A DNA stretch of 44,358 nt from an uncultured Erysipelotrichaceae bacterium (GCA_902766005.1 CACXCB010000197.1:1-44358), one strand, 5' to 3'. Positions 1 through 8,820 are shown, counted from the stretch's first letter. Numbers and translations: made by a program. The notes: generated from the letters alone by a model not told the origin.

Positions 1-37
1 AAAATGCGGTATGATTTTTACAGGAGGGCGGGAACTC

Positions 38-385
38 ATGACAGTCGGGGAAAATATTATGCGCTTCAGGAAGAAGGCCGGCATCACATCACGCGAGCTG
101 GCAGCATGTGTCGGCGTCAATCCGGCAACGATGTCCAGGTACGAGCACGGGCAGATCTCCGCCATTCCCCCGGAGATGATCGGGAAAATAGCAGGTGTCC
201 TCGGCATCGCCGCGGAGCAGCTTACAGCCGGGGATTCTTCCTACTCCTATATGATTGAGCCTGAAAAGAAAAAAATCTCCTCCAGAAAAAAAGAGGAGAA
301 AGAACTCCTAAAAGGCTTTTACGGTCTCTCGCCCGAGCTGCAGGACGCAGTCAGGAGAATCTGCAATACAGGCCTGTCAAAATGA
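38..385 (+). CDS. Small XRE-family HTH regulator
   Basis: The 115-residue product begins with a Cro/C1-type helix-turn-helix (about residues 1-60, with a TMSRYEHG recognition segment) and ends in a Lys/Glu-rich tail and a short helical C-terminus. It should bind DNA as a dimer in the cytoplasm; its target is unknown. The ATG at 38 is chosen because AGGAGG at 22-27 lies 10 bases upstream; the in-frame ATG at 11 would precede that ribosome binding site. The gene stands alone: it runs into its own terminator and murG is then served by a separate promoter. It is somewhat richer in GC than the murG cluster. The HTH call is firm, but no function can be assigned. Confidence 0.8.
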   Translation: MTVGENIMRFRKKAGITSRELAACVGVNPATMSRYEHGQISAIPPEMIGKIAGVLGIAAEQLTAGDSSYSYMIEPEKKKISSRKKEEKELLKGFYGLSPELQDAVRRICNTGLSK

Positions 386-400
386 CAGGCCTTTTTCTTT
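370..400 (+). terminator. Rho-independent terminator of the HTH gene
   Basis: A perfect 10-bp stem (370-379 with 383-392, loop AAA) is followed by a T-rich tract. The stem overlaps the stop codon at 383-385. Confidence 0.9.
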
Positions 401-477
401 CCTTATTTACCGGTCAGGGTGTGAACTGTAACTTTGGATGGCTTTTTTTGTTGTTTATACACTTCAATCCCGTGATG

Positions 478-486
478 TGATAGAAT
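478..486 (+). promoter_or_regulatory. Extended -10 promoter candidate for murG cluster
   Basis: TGA-TAGAAT (478-486) matches an extended -10 element. There is no good -35 at 16-18 bp. It lies 18 bases before the murG start and after the preceding terminator, so it is the natural start for murG-murB-ftsQ. Confidence 0.5.
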
Positions 487-503
487 ATACAATGGAGGTT
501 TTC

Positions 504-1577
504 ATGAAAGTGATGATTGCAGCCGGCGGCACAGGCGGACATATTCATCCGGCTCTTGCCCTGGCAGATAAAATCAAATCGCGGAATGCTGAAAACGAAG
601 TGATCTTCTTCGGCTCTCTGAACCGCATGGAAGCAGATGTGATTCCTGCTCATGGTTATAAGTTCTGCGGAGCAAAAATGTCCGTAACAAACGGCGGCCT
701 TGTACAGAAGGCAAAAGCAGCAGCATCCATGGTATCCGCATACGGAACATGTTTGAAAATGATGAAGCAGGAAAAACCGGATATCTGCATCGGCTTTGGC
801 AACTACATCAGCGTTCCGCTGATTACAAGTGCACACAAGCTGCATATTCCGATTCTTCTGCATGAGCAGAACAGTTTTGCCGGAAAAGCCAACCGTTTTC
901 TTGCACAGTATGCAGACGGCATTGTGACATGTTATAAAAATAATGAGCGGCAGTTTCCAAAAGAAAAAATCAGGCTTCTTGGCAATCCGGAGGCCAGTGC
1001 TGCCGCAGATACAACATTTGATTCTTCGGTATTAAAGGAATACGGATTAAATGAAAATCTTCCGTTTGTGGTATTCATGATGGGCTCTTTAGGCAGCTCG
1101 AGCGTGTCACAGGTGATTGATGAAGCATGTGACCTGTTTGATGAATCTTTTCAGGTCATCATCGCCAAAGGCAAATCCAATGCGTACGAGTTTAAACATC
1201 AAAGTGACGGAAGAATTGCCCTTGTGGATTACGTCGATGGCAAAGCCATGCTGAAGGGATGTGCCCTTGCTGTAACAAGAGCAGGTGCCACAACAATTTG
1301 TGAGATCGGGGCAATCGGTTGTGCATCGGTATTGATTCCGAGTCCCTATGTGCCCGACAATCACCAGTATTACAATGCGATGGAGCTTGTTGAGCAGGGG
1401 GCTGCCGATATCATTGAAGAAAAAGATCTGTCTGCAAAATCACTTGCAGATAAAATCAATGCGTTGATGAAAGATGAAAACAGCAGAATCAACATGAAAA
1501 ATAAGGCATACGAAATGGGAAGAAGAGATGCCGCTGATCAGATGATCAACTGGATGGAGGAATTGGTAAATGGATAA
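504..1577 (+). CDS. murG: UDP-GlcNAc:lipid I N-acetylglucosaminyltransferase MurG
   Basis: MurG transfers GlcNAc from UDP-GlcNAc to lipid I to make lipid II on the inner face of the membrane, the last cytoplasmic step of peptidoglycan precursor synthesis. The 357-residue product has the family length and starts with the glycine-rich GGTGGHIHP loop (residues 8-16). It carries the HEQNSFAGKANR segment of the N-domain and, in the C-domain, a TRAGATTICEIGAIG sugar-nucleotide-binding stretch followed by PSPYVPDNHQYYNA. The start at 504 follows GGAGG at 494-498; an upstream in-frame extension from 438 would cross the promoter. It overlaps murB by 8 bases, so the two are translationally coupled. This assignment is very secure. 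Confidence 0.97.
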   Translation: MKVMIAAGGTGGHIHPALALADKIKSRNAENEVIFFGSLNRMEADVIPAHGYKFCGAKMSVTNGGLVQKAKAAASMVSAYGTCLKMMKQEKPDICIGFGNYISVPLITSAHKLHIPILLHEQNSFAGKANRFLAQYADGIVTCYKNNERQFPKEKIRLLGNPEASAAADTTFDSSVLKEYGLNENLPFVVFMMGSLGSSSVSQVIDEACDLFDESFQVIIAKGKSNAYEFKHQSDGRIALVDYVDGKAMLKGCALAVTRAGATTICEIGAIGCASVLIPSPYVPDNHQYYNAMELVEQGAADIIEEKDLSAKSLADKINALMKDENSRINMKNKAYEMGRRDAADQMINWMEELVNG

Positions 1578-2472
1578 CAGAATCTATGAAATATTATCGG
1601 GTTTGGGAGAAACACAGAAAGATATTCCTTTATCCACTTTAACAACATTGCGCATCGGCGGAGAAAGTGCTGTCGTTTTTTACCCCGAAACATTGGTCGG
1701 GCTGGATCTTGCCATCCGTTTTCTGAATCAGGAAAACATTCCTTTCAAGCTGATCGGCAAAGGAAGTGACATACTGGCATCGGATGAGCGCTATGAAGGT
1801 GTTGTAATACGTCTGGACAAGCATTTTCATACGGTATACTTCTGTGAGAACGAGATGATTTGCGAAGCCGGTTCTTCGATTGTCGGGTTAGCAAACCAGG
1901 CGATGAAGCAGGGATTATCCGGTCTGGAATTTGCCAGCGGCATACCGGGAACATTGGGTGGGGGCATCTTCATGAATGCCGGTGCCTATAAATCCTCGTT
2001 TTCCGATATTGTCAAAGAAGTTCTGGTATACAGAAACGGAAAATTTGAGTGGCTTTCAAATGAAGCATGTGAATTTGCCTACAGGGAAACGGTCTTCGGA
2101 AAACATCCGGACTGGATTATAGTCGCAGCCAAAATGCAGCTTGAACCGAAGGATCCTGAAGAAATCAGCAAGTTGATGGAAGATCGCCGTAAAAGGCGCA
2201 TTGCTTCCCAGCCTTTGGAATATCCATCCTGCGGATCCGTATTCCGTAATCCGGAAGGAATGAATGCATGGCAGCTGATTGATGGTATCGGCTATCGTGG
2301 CAAAAAGAACGGCGGAGCTACCGTATCCGCAAAACATTGCAACTTTATCGTCAATGAAGACCATGCCACAGCGGCAGAATATATGCAGCTTGTCAATGAG
2401 ATCATTGATAAAGTCAAAGAAAAATATGATGTAACTCTTATTACAGAAATGGAGAAGTTCAATTGGAAGTAA
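1570..2472 (+). CDS. murB: UDP-N-acetylenolpyruvoylglucosamine reductase MurB
   Basis: MurB is a cytoplasmic FAD enzyme that reduces UDP-GlcNAc-enolpyruvate with NADPH to UDP-MurNAc. The 300-residue product is the short (type II) length usual in Bacillota. Visible motifs are TLRIGG near residue 27, the LIGKGSDILASD flavin segment, the GLEFASGIPGTLGGG FAD loop around residues 118-132, and YPSCGSVFRNP with the catalytic Ser. It overlaps murG by 8 bases at the front and ftsQ by 10 at the back, forming one operon for wall precursor synthesis and division. Very secure. Confidence 0.97.
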   Translation: MDNRIYEILSGLGETQKDIPLSTLTTLRIGGESAVVFYPETLVGLDLAIRFLNQENIPFKLIGKGSDILASDERYEGVVIRLDKHFHTVYFCENEMICEAGSSIVGLANQAMKQGLSGLEFASGIPGTLGGGIFMNAGAYKSSFSDIVKEVLVYRNGKFEWLSNEACEFAYRETVFGKHPDWIIVAAKMQLEPKDPEEISKLMEDRRKRRIASQPLEYPSCGSVFRNPEGMNAWQLIDGIGYRGKKNGGATVSAKHCNFIVNEDHATAAEYMQLVNEIIDKVKEKYDVTLITEMEKFNWK

Positions 2473-3500
2473 GCAGAAAAAACGAAAAAGAGGCTTATCC
2501 CGATGGTGTTGAACAGGTATTCAAAGAGCATCGCATGAAGCGCTATGCCCAGGAATATAAAAAAGCCAAACCGGGACTTTTGAAGCTTGGCATATTGTCA
2601 GGTGTTTTGTTTGTGCTTGTTTTGTTTTATTTCCTTCCTGTTTCCAGGGTACGTTCCGTTTCCATTCAAGGCAATTATTATCTTGACCGCTCCTATATTA
2701 TGCAATTGAGCGGTGTTACCCTGAAAGACCGGTTTTATCTGACTTTGCCGATGCAGGTGGAAAGAAGGCTGGAAAGGGATGCGATGATCGAAGATGCAAA
2801 GGTGACTTTGCAAAGCGGCAATGTCATCTCGATTGAGGTCAAGGAAAAACAACCGGTTGGATACCGGTATGAAGATGAGCCGGTTATCCTTTTCTCTGAT
2901 AATACAAAGACACAGCTGAAGAGCGATTATCTTGAGATTATTGCCAGCCTTCCGTTTATTATCGGGTTTGAAGAGGATGAGGATACAAGACTGCTTGTAA
3001 AAGCGTTGAATGAAGTGGATCCTGTCATGATTGAGGATATTGCGGAAATCAGTGAGTTTGCATTATCCTATGATCCGCAAGCCATCAAGATCCTCATGCG
3101 CAACGGCGGCTATTTTATTTCAGATTTTTACAACCTTGATAAAATCAATTTATATAACGGCGTATACAGCCAGCTGAAAGACAAGAATAACTGTATCTAT
3201 GCCACCATCAGCACGAATAAAGTCAGTGCGTGGGCTTGTCCGTGGGATGAAGAAAATATAGAGCTGGAATACTGGCGTGATGAAGACGGTGAAATCATCA
3301 CGAATATCTATGGGGATCCTGCTGCCAAACACTACTACAAGGATGCAGAAGGGGAAGACGCGGTTGATCGTGAGGGCAATCCGATTGTGATACCGATCGG
3401 CGAGGACGGACTGGATATTTACGATGAACATTTCCAGGAGCATTATGAAGCAGGCTATTATGACAGCGGGGAATTGATACTTCCCGACAGCGAAGAGTAG
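2463..3500 (+). CDS. ftsQ: Division protein FtsQ/DivIB with acidic C-terminal tail
   Basis: This bitopic division protein belongs to the FtsQ-FtsL-FtsB (DivIB) subcomplex that regulates septal peptidoglycan synthesis. The 345-residue product has a charged cytoplasmic head, one membrane segment (about 39-60), a POTRA domain starting with RVRSVSIQGN (about 62-130) and a beta domain. A strongly acidic, Asp/Glu/Gly/Tyr-rich outer tail follows from about 265 to the end. The start is TTG at 2463, supported by GGAGAAG at 2451-2457 and coupling inside the end of murB. The tail is longer and more acidic than I expect for the family. The family call is good; the role of the tail is unknown. Confidence 0.85.
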   Translation: MEVSRKNEKEAYPDGVEQVFKEHRMKRYAQEYKKAKPGLLKLGILSGVLFVLVLFYFLPVSRVRSVSIQGNYYLDRSYIMQLSGVTLKDRFYLTLPMQVERRLERDAMIEDAKVTLQSGNVISIEVKEKQPVGYRYEDEPVILFSDNTKTQLKSDYLEIIASLPFIIGFEEDEDTRLLVKALNEVDPVMIEDIAEISEFALSYDPQAIKILMRNGGYFISDFYNLDKINLYNGVYSQLKDKNNCIYATISTNKVSAWACPWDEENIELEYWRDEDGEIITNIYGDPAAKHYYKDAEGEDAVDREGNPIVIPIGEDGLDIYDEHFQEHYEAGYYDSGELILPDSEE

Positions 3501-3504
3501 CAGT

Positions 3505-3534
3505 TTGTACAATTAACAGGGTTTCTGTTATAAT
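3505..3534 (+). promoter_or_regulatory. Promoter of the asp23-fakA pair
   Basis: TTGTAC (3505-3510), an 18-bp spacer and TATAAT (3529-3534) preceded by TGT give both a -35 and an extended -10. This is one of the best promoters in the window. Confidence 0.8.
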
Positions 3535-3559
3535 GGATTTTGATAAAAAGGAGATTTTT

Positions 3560-3919
3560 ATGGCTGTTGAGACAAAAACAAATTATGGAAATATATCCGT
3601 TTCTGAAGAAGCCGTTGCATCCCTTGCAGGTGGTGTCATTACGGAATGTTACGGTGTTGTCGGCATGGCAAGCAAACAGGTGCTGCGTGATGGCTGGGCG
3701 GAACTTCTGAAGAAGGAAAACTATGCCCGCGGCGTCGTGGTCAGAAAAAAAGAAGAAGGCATTGAAATTGACTTATATATTATTGTCAGCTTTGGCGTGA
3801 AGATTTCGGAAGTTGTGCAGGAAGCACAGAAGAAGGTTAAATATATTCTGGAGAAATCTTTGTCACAGGATGTCATTGCGGTGAATGTATTTGTACAGGG
3901 TGTCAGAGTAATTGCGTAA
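3560..3919 (+). CDS. Asp23/Gls24 (DUF322) family envelope stress protein
   Basis: The 119-residue product matches the Asp23/Gls24 family across its length: the NYGNISVSEEAVASLAGG opening, a GVVGMAS segment and the IDLYIIVSFGVKISEV core. These small proteins sit at or near the membrane in Bacillota and are linked to envelope stress. Members of this subfamily (YloU-like) are commonly encoded directly before fakA/yloV, as here. The ATG at 3560 follows AAGGAG at 3548-3553; the in-frame ATG at 3533 overlaps the promoter -10 and is rejected. The biochemical role is not established for this subfamily. Confidence 0.88.
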   Translation: MAVETKTNYGNISVSEEAVASLAGGVITECYGVVGMASKQVLRDGWAELLKKENYARGVVVRKKEEGIEIDLYIIVSFGVKISEVVQEAQKKVKYILEKSLSQDVIAVNVFVQGVRVIA

Positions 3920-3931
3920 CGGAGGCTTTTT

Positions 3932-5554
3932 ATGGACAAAGTGAATGGTCAAATTTTAAAAGGAATGCTGGAGAGTGCATGCAATAATCTGAATAACCAT
4001 AAAAAAGATGTTGATGCATTAAATGTTTTCCCCGTACCGGATGGCGATACGGGAACAAATATGTCTCTGACATTCACCAATGGTATTAACGAAGTCCGCA
4101 AGAGCGGATCCGATTCCCTCCCTGTCATCGCCAAAACATTGAGCAGAGGACTTCTGATGGGAGCTAGAGGAAACTCCGGTGTCATCCTGTCACAGATCTT
4201 CAGAGGTTTCTATCAGTCTGTCAAAGAGCAGGAAGAGCTGGATGTGCCTGCATTCTCTGCTGCACTTTCCAACGGCTCCAAGCTTGCATATAAGGCTGTT
4301 ATGCGTCCTGTTGAAGGAACAATTTTAACGGTTATTCGTGAGAGCAGTGAAGCAGGTGAAAAATATGTGCAGGAAAATCCCGAATGCACATGGAAAGAAT
4401 TCATTGATCTGATTGTCAGTGAGGCGAATGCTTCCCTGGAAAGAACACCGGATCTTCTTCCGGTTCTGAAGGAAGCGCATGTTGTGGACTCCGGAGGAAG
4501 CGGTCTTGTCAAAGTTCTTGAAGGTTTCCAGGCATACCTGAACGGCACGCCGTATACATCCGAAACAGTCATTGAAGTTAAACAGGAGGAAAAATCCGAG
4601 AAGGCTTCAGGCTACCGTACGGAATACATCCTCTCCTTAAGCGCACAAGGCAAAACCTCTTTCAAAGAAGAGCGCGTGCGCAAGTCTTTGGAAAAGATCG
4701 GCAACAAGCTGACATTAATTCAGGATGGCGATCTCATCAAGCTCCGCATCAATACGATGATGCCCGGTGAAATTCTGACTCTCGGACAAAGATACGGTGA
4801 ATTCCTGAAGGTGCAGATCGAAAACATTCAGGATGAATTAAAACCTTCGCTTTTGGATGAACCGAAAGAGGAAAAGGAAGAAAAACCGGTTGAGCTGAAG
4901 GAATACGGCATGATTGCAGTAGCTGCAGGCGAAGGCCTGAAGGCACTGTTTACGGACTATCGTGTGGATGTTGTGGTATCCGGGGGACAGACAATGAATC
5001 CTTCCACAGCGGATTTTGTCAAGGCAATTGAAGAAATCCCTGCTAAGCATATCTTCATTCTGCCGAATAACTCCAATATCATCATGGCTGCCAAACAGGC
5101 TGCAGAAGTAGAAAAGGATAAGGATGTCTATGTCTTTGATACAAAATCCATTCCTCAGGGATTAAGCGCATGCATCAATTTTAATCCTGAAGATACTTTT
5201 GAAGCCAACATAGAAGCTATGAAGGAAGCAATTGACAATGTGACTACCGGACAGGTGACATATGCGATTAAGGATACATCCATCGAAGGCAAAGAAATCC
5301 ATGAAGGTGACTATATGGGTCTGCTCGAAAAGGAAATCGTCTTTACCGGAAAAGACAAGATGGAAGCTGTCAAGGATCTGATTAACCGCATGTGCCAGGA
5401 GGATACGGAGATCATCACACTCATCAAGGGTGAAGATGCTACAGATGAGGAATGCGCCGAGATTCAGAAATACATCGATGAGAACTATGATATCGATGTT
5501 GACATGGAAGACGGCGGACAGCCTGTCTACAGCTTTATCATAGGTGCTGAATAA
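3932..5554 (+). CDS. fakA: DAK2-domain fatty acid kinase subunit FakA (YloV-like)
   Basis: FakA is the ATP-binding subunit that phosphorylates fatty acids held by a FakB carrier, feeding exogenous fatty acids into phospholipid synthesis. The 540-residue product has the usual length. The DAK2 domain (about 1-200) shows NVFPVPDGDTGTNM near residues 31-44 and GARGNSGVILSQI, both nucleotide/Mg-binding. A middle and a C-terminal EDD-like domain follow, the latter including VVSGGQTMNPSTADFV and ILPNNSNI. It lies 12 bases after the Asp23-like gene in one transcript that ends in a strong terminator. No fakB is in the window. The family is secure; the kinase function is inferred from characterised homologues. 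Confidence 0.9.
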   Translation: MDKVNGQILKGMLESACNNLNNHKKDVDALNVFPVPDGDTGTNMSLTFTNGINEVRKSGSDSLPVIAKTLSRGLLMGARGNSGVILSQIFRGFYQSVKEQEELDVPAFSAALSNGSKLAYKAVMRPVEGTILTVIRESSEAGEKYVQENPECTWKEFIDLIVSEANASLERTPDLLPVLKEAHVVDSGGSGLVKVLEGFQAYLNGTPYTSETVIEVKQEEKSEKASGYRTEYILSLSAQGKTSFKEERVRKSLEKIGNKLTLIQDGDLIKLRINTMMPGEILTLGQRYGEFLKVQIENIQDELKPSLLDEPKEEKEEKPVELKEYGMIAVAAGEGLKALFTDYRVDVVVSGGQTMNPSTADFVKAIEEIPAKHIFILPNNSNIIMAAKQAAEVEKDKDVYVFDTKSIPQGLSACINFNPEDTFEANIEAMKEAIDNVTTGQVTYAIKDTSIEGKEIHEGDYMGLLEKEIVFTGKDKMEAVKDLINRMCQEDTEIITLIKGEDATDEECAEIQKYIDENYDIDVDMEDGGQPVYSFIIGAE

Positions 5555-5580
5555 GCTTTGGAAATTCCAAAGCTTTTTTT
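5553..5580 (+). terminator. Terminator of asp23-fakA
   Basis: A perfect 10-bp stem (5553-5562 with 5566-5575) with a three-base loop ends in seven T residues. It begins inside the fakA stop codon. Confidence 0.93.
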
Positions 5581-5635
5581 GTGGAAAGACAGGATATTTC
5601 AATGCATAATATTAGGTAGGAAAAGAGGTTTGAAA

Positions 5636-6721
5636 ATGAAGAGATTAGGTATTTCGGTTTATCCGGAACATACAACAAAAGAAAAGGCCTATGCGTATAT
5701 GCGCTTAGCTGGAAGCCTGGGCTATAAAAGGGTATTTACATGCTTTCTGTCTGTAACAGAAAGCAGGGAAGAGACGATCAAAAGCTTTAAGGAATTCTGT
5801 GATGTTGCTCACGAAGCAGGCATGCTTGTTTCTGCCGATACGAACCCGGGCGTATTTGAAAAGATGGGAGCGACACCGTATGATCTTTCCGTATTCAAGG
5901 AGATTGGACTGGACATTATACGTCTTGACGGACATTTCGGCGAAACGGAAGATATTGCCATTACCCATAATCCATATGGCATCATGATTGAATACAATGC
6001 TTCCGGAACAATCGGACTTGAGAATATGCTGAGATGCGGGGCTGATGCCGACAACATGTGCTTCTGTTCCAACTTTTTCCCACAGAGGCATACCGGCATG
6101 GGGCTGGACAGATACATTGAACTGACCGGAAGATATAAGGCTGCAGGCATGCGCATTGCAAGCTTTGTCTCCAGCCAGGAGGATAACACTTTCGGGCCAT
6201 GGCCTGTATATGACGGCTTGCCGACACTCGAAATGCATCGTGACTTGCCAATTGATCTGCAAGCAAGGCACCTGCATGCGATCAACCTGTGCCAGGATAT
6301 CCTCATCGGCAACTGCTTTGCCTCTGAAGAGGAGCTGAATGCATTGGCTGAAACAGATTTCTCCAAAATCAACGTTCGCATGAATCCGGTGGAAGGATTG
6401 ACGGATACGGAAAAAGAAATCATCGCATGGACAAAGCATCAGCATCGCGATGACTGCAATGATCTCATCATCCGCTCTTCCTGGCCACGTGTCGTTTTCA
6501 AGGGCAGGAGCATTCCCGTAAGGGCAAGGGAAGACGAATATGCACATCGTGGAGATGTCCTGATTGTCAATGATAATCTCGAGCATTATCGCGGGGAATT
6601 GTGGATTGCCCTCAAAGATATCAAGCTCTCCGATCAGTATAATCTTGTCGGCAGAATTCCTGAAGAGGAACAGATCCTGCTTGACTGGATCAAACCAAGA
6701 TTTGCCTTCGGCATTCTCTGA
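5636..6721 (+). CDS. mupG: MupG/DUF871-family 6-phospho-glycosidase
   Basis: The 361-residue protein is a DUF871 TIM-barrel protein. A characterised member, S. aureus MupG, hydrolyses MurNAc-6-phosphate-GlcNAc in the cytoplasm during wall recycling. The opening RLGISVYPEH, the SADTNPGVF segment, IRLDGHFG, IEYNASGT, and the NFFPQRHTGMGLDRY motif are typical, followed by a cyclophilin-like C-domain (from about 245). The start at 5636 follows AAAGAGG. The gene is monocistronic, bounded by terminators on both sides. No muramyl-specific PTS is nearby, so the exact substrate is inferred. The aldose epimerase and nagB genes just downstream fit an amino-sugar theme. Confidence 0.82.
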   Translation: MKRLGISVYPEHTTKEKAYAYMRLAGSLGYKRVFTCFLSVTESREETIKSFKEFCDVAHEAGMLVSADTNPGVFEKMGATPYDLSVFKEIGLDIIRLDGHFGETEDIAITHNPYGIMIEYNASGTIGLENMLRCGADADNMCFCSNFFPQRHTGMGLDRYIELTGRYKAAGMRIASFVSSQEDNTFGPWPVYDGLPTLEMHRDLPIDLQARHLHAINLCQDILIGNCFASEEELNALAETDFSKINVRMNPVEGLTDTEKEIIAWTKHQHRDDCNDLIIRSSWPRVVFKGRSIPVRAREDEYAHRGDVLIVNDNLEHYRGELWIALKDIKLSDQYNLVGRIPEEEQILLDWIKPRFAFGIL

Positions 6722-6722
6722 T

Positions 6723-6752
6723 AAACCGGTATAAACCGGTTTTCTTCTTTTT
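6723..6752 (+). terminator. Terminator of mupG
   Basis: An 8-bp stem of AAACCGGT (6723-6730) with ACCGGTTT (6735-6742) and an ATAA loop is followed by a T-rich run. AAACCGGT also occurs as a direct repeat here. Confidence 0.8.
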
Positions 6753-6761
6753 ACAGAAAGA

Positions 6762-6770
6762 TGGTATAAT
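6762..6770 (+). promoter_or_regulatory. Extended -10 promoter of the epimerase-nagB pair
   Basis: TGG-TATAAT (6762-6770) is an extended -10 element 33 bases before the epimerase start. A pyrimidine-rich TTCTTC 17 bp upstream is a poor -35. Confidence 0.6.
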
Positions 6771-6803
6771 GGTTGTAGTATAAATAACAGGAGGAAATAT
6801 CCA

Positions 6804-7631
6804 ATGGCATCATTTGTAATGGAAAATGAAGAAGTGTGTGTTTTAATCGATGAACATGCATCTGAGATTCACAGTTTTAAAGACAAAAAAACCGGTATAG
6901 AGTACATGTGGCAGGCTGATCCGAAGTACTGGACAGGCAGAAACCCGACACTTTTCCCAATGGTCGGAAGCACTTGGGACAAGATTCTGCATATTGACGG
7001 CAAAGAGTACAAGACCGGCAATCATGGTTTTACTAGACATAGTGATTTTACCTGCATTGAACATACGGATCAGAAAATTGTCATGGAATTGAAAGACAGT
7101 GAAGAAACACTGAAGGAATATCCTTTCCATTTCACGCTGCATATCAAATATACGCTTGAAGGCAGAACCCTGCAGATCCGATATTTCATCAAAAATGAGA
7201 ATGACAGAGTCATGCCGTTCAACTTCGGTCTGCATCCTGCATTCAACTGCCCGATTGAAGAGGGTGATTCCTTTGATGATTATAAGATCGTCTTCAACAA
7301 GGCAGAGGACATTGACTGGCTGGATACAAAGATGGCTGCAACAACCGAACTTCCTTTAAACAAGGACGCTCTGGCGAAAACAGTGATCATTGCCGATCCA
7401 AAGAGCACAATGAGCTCCTTGACCAACGGCAAGCATTCTGTTGACGTTGCATATGAAGGATATGAATGGCTTGCTTTCTGGTCACCGAATGCACCGTTTG
7501 TCTGCATCGAGCCATGGCATTCTCATACGGATTTTGATGAAGTCAAAGTGCCGTTTGAGGAAAGAGAAGGAACCATCCATCTTGATGCAGGAAAGATTTT
7601 TGAAACATCCTACTCCATCACGATCCGCTGA
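6804..7631 (+). CDS. Aldose 1-epimerase family protein (LacX/GalM-like)
   Basis: The 275-residue product is a galactose-mutarotase-fold enzyme of the LacX-like branch, which interconverts sugar anomers in the cytoplasm. Visible features are FPMVGSTWDK near residue 51, NHGFTRHSDF (probable active-site His), FNFGLHPAFNCP with a second conserved His, and the C-terminal CIEPWHSHTDF segment. The start has AGGAGG about 8 bases upstream. The gene is 12 bases ahead of nagB, so it is probably cotranscribed and acts on the same sugar or sugar phosphate pool. The exact sugar cannot be read from the sequence. Confidence 0.85.
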   Translation: MASFVMENEEVCVLIDEHASEIHSFKDKKTGIEYMWQADPKYWTGRNPTLFPMVGSTWDKILHIDGKEYKTGNHGFTRHSDFTCIEHTDQKIVMELKDSEETLKEYPFHFTLHIKYTLEGRTLQIRYFIKNENDRVMPFNFGLHPAFNCPIEEGDSFDDYKIVFNKAEDIDWLDTKMAATTELPLNKDALAKTVIIADPKSTMSSLTNGKHSVDVAYEGYEWLAFWSPNAPFVCIEPWHSHTDFDEVKVPFEEREGTIHLDAGKIFETSYSITIR

Positions 7632-7643
7632 AGAAAGGTCTCT

Positions 7644-8375
7644 ATGTTTAACATCATAATTAAAGAAAACTACGCCCAGGTCAGCTCGGAAGCTTTTCGG
7701 ATTATGCGGGAAACCATCCGGAAGGAAAATCCCGTTCTCGGACTGGCTACCGGTTCAAGTCCGATCGGCCTGTATAAAAAGATGATAGCGGATCATAACA
7801 CAAACGGAACATCATACAAAAACGTTGTGACATTTAACCTTGATGAATATATAGCGCTTCCGAAAAACCATGACCAGAGTTACTGGACGTTCATGCATGA
7901 GAACCTCTTTGACAATATCAATATTAAAGAAGAGAACATTCATATTCCGGAAGGTGATGTTGCAGATGAGGAAGCTGAATGTGCAAGATATGAAGAATTG
8001 CTGAACCAATATGAAATTGATTTGCAGATTCTCGGTATCGGCACAGACGGCCATATCGGTTTCAATGAACCGGGAACGCCTTTTGACAGCCTGACACATA
8101 TCGCAAAGCTGGAAGAGCAGACAAGAAATGATAATGCCCGTTTCTTTGAAGATGATATTGAAGCTGTTCCGACGCATGCAATTACAATGGGACTTGCCAG
8201 CATCATGCGGGCTAAGAAGATTGTCATCATCGCTACCGGTGAAAACAAGGCCGATGCGGTATACGGAATGATTAAAGGCGAGAAGAGCGTTGCCTGCCCG
8301 GCATCCATTCTGCAGGATCATCCTGATGTGACAGTGATCCTGGATGAAAAGGCTGCAGCCAAACTCGCCATGTAA
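7644..8375 (+). CDS. nagB: Glucosamine-6-phosphate deaminase NagB
   Basis: NagB converts glucosamine-6-phosphate to fructose-6-phosphate and ammonia, sending amino sugars into glycolysis. The 243-residue product has the length of Bacillota NagB and lacks the extra C-terminal allosteric segment of the E. coli enzyme. Diagnostic stretches are GLATGSSPIGLY near residues 33-44, TFNLDEYIALP with the catalytic Asp, and ILGIGTDGHIGFNEPG with the active-site His. It follows the epimerase by 12 bases. nagA is absent from the window; with mupG and glmM it implies amino-sugar turnover. Confidence 0.96.
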   Translation: MFNIIIKENYAQVSSEAFRIMRETIRKENPVLGLATGSSPIGLYKKMIADHNTNGTSYKNVVTFNLDEYIALPKNHDQSYWTFMHENLFDNINIKEENIHIPEGDVADEEAECARYEELLNQYEIDLQILGIGTDGHIGFNEPGTPFDSLTHIAKLEEQTRNDNARFFEDDIEAVPTHAITMGLASIMRAKKIVIIATGENKADAVYGMIKGEKSVACPASILQDHPDVTVILDEKAAAKLAM

Positions 8376-8406
8376 GAGCATTATGCTTTTTAACAATCTG
8401 TATTTG

Positions 8407-8415
8407 TGGCATAAT
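8407..8415 (+). promoter_or_regulatory. Extended -10 promoter of trxA
   Basis: TGG-CATAAT (8407-8415) lies 24 bases before the trxA start, and AGGAGG follows at about 8427-8432. Confidence 0.5.
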
Positions 8416-8438
8416 GTTCGCATACAGGAGGTATTCAC

Positions 8439-8750
8439 ATGAAAATTATCGAGACAGAAAAAGAATATGATGCTTTGTTAAGTGAAAATAAGTCAGTATT
8501 TGTAGACTTTTATGCAGACTGGTGCGGACCGTGCAAAATGGCTGCTCCGATCGTAGAAGCTCTTGCCGCTGAGTATCCGGATATCGCTTTCGCAAAAGTC
8601 AACGTAGATGATCTTCCGGAAGTTGCAGAGAGATACGGAATCATGTCCATTCCGACAATGATCGCTGTCAAAAACGGTGAAGTTGCAGCAACATCGCTTG
8701 GTTTCCGTCCGAAGGAAGCTCTCGAAGAAGTCGTTAAAGCTGCACTCTAA
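8439..8750 (+). CDS. trxA: Thioredoxin
   Basis: This small cytoplasmic disulfide reductant of 103 residues is standard thioredoxin length. It has the WCGPC redox motif (residues 28-32) and the cis-proline segment SIPT, which forms the other side of the active site. A strong AGGAGG precedes the start. It has its own promoter and terminator, so it is expressed as a single gene. No thioredoxin reductase is in the window. The call is secure. Confidence 0.97.
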   Translation: MKIIETEKEYDALLSENKSVFVDFYADWCGPCKMAAPIVEALAAEYPDIAFAKVNVDDLPEVAERYGIMSIPTMIAVKNGEVAATSLGFRPKEALEEVVKAAL

Positions 8751-8761
8751 AAGCATTCATG

Positions 8762-8793
8762 CCACATGGCACAGGCCATGTGGTCTTTTTTTT
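8762..8793 (+). terminator. Terminator of trxA
   Basis: A 9-bp stem, CCACATGGC (8762-8770) with GCCATGTGG (8775-8783), is followed by a run of eight T residues. Confidence 0.93.
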
Positions 8794-8820
8794 GCCGAAA
8801 AACCATAAAATTACCGTATT

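Noticed and set aside
5705..6586. A 293-codon minus-strand frame over mupG
   Set aside because: Shadow of a clear DUF871 gene, with no ribosome binding site or recognisable domain.
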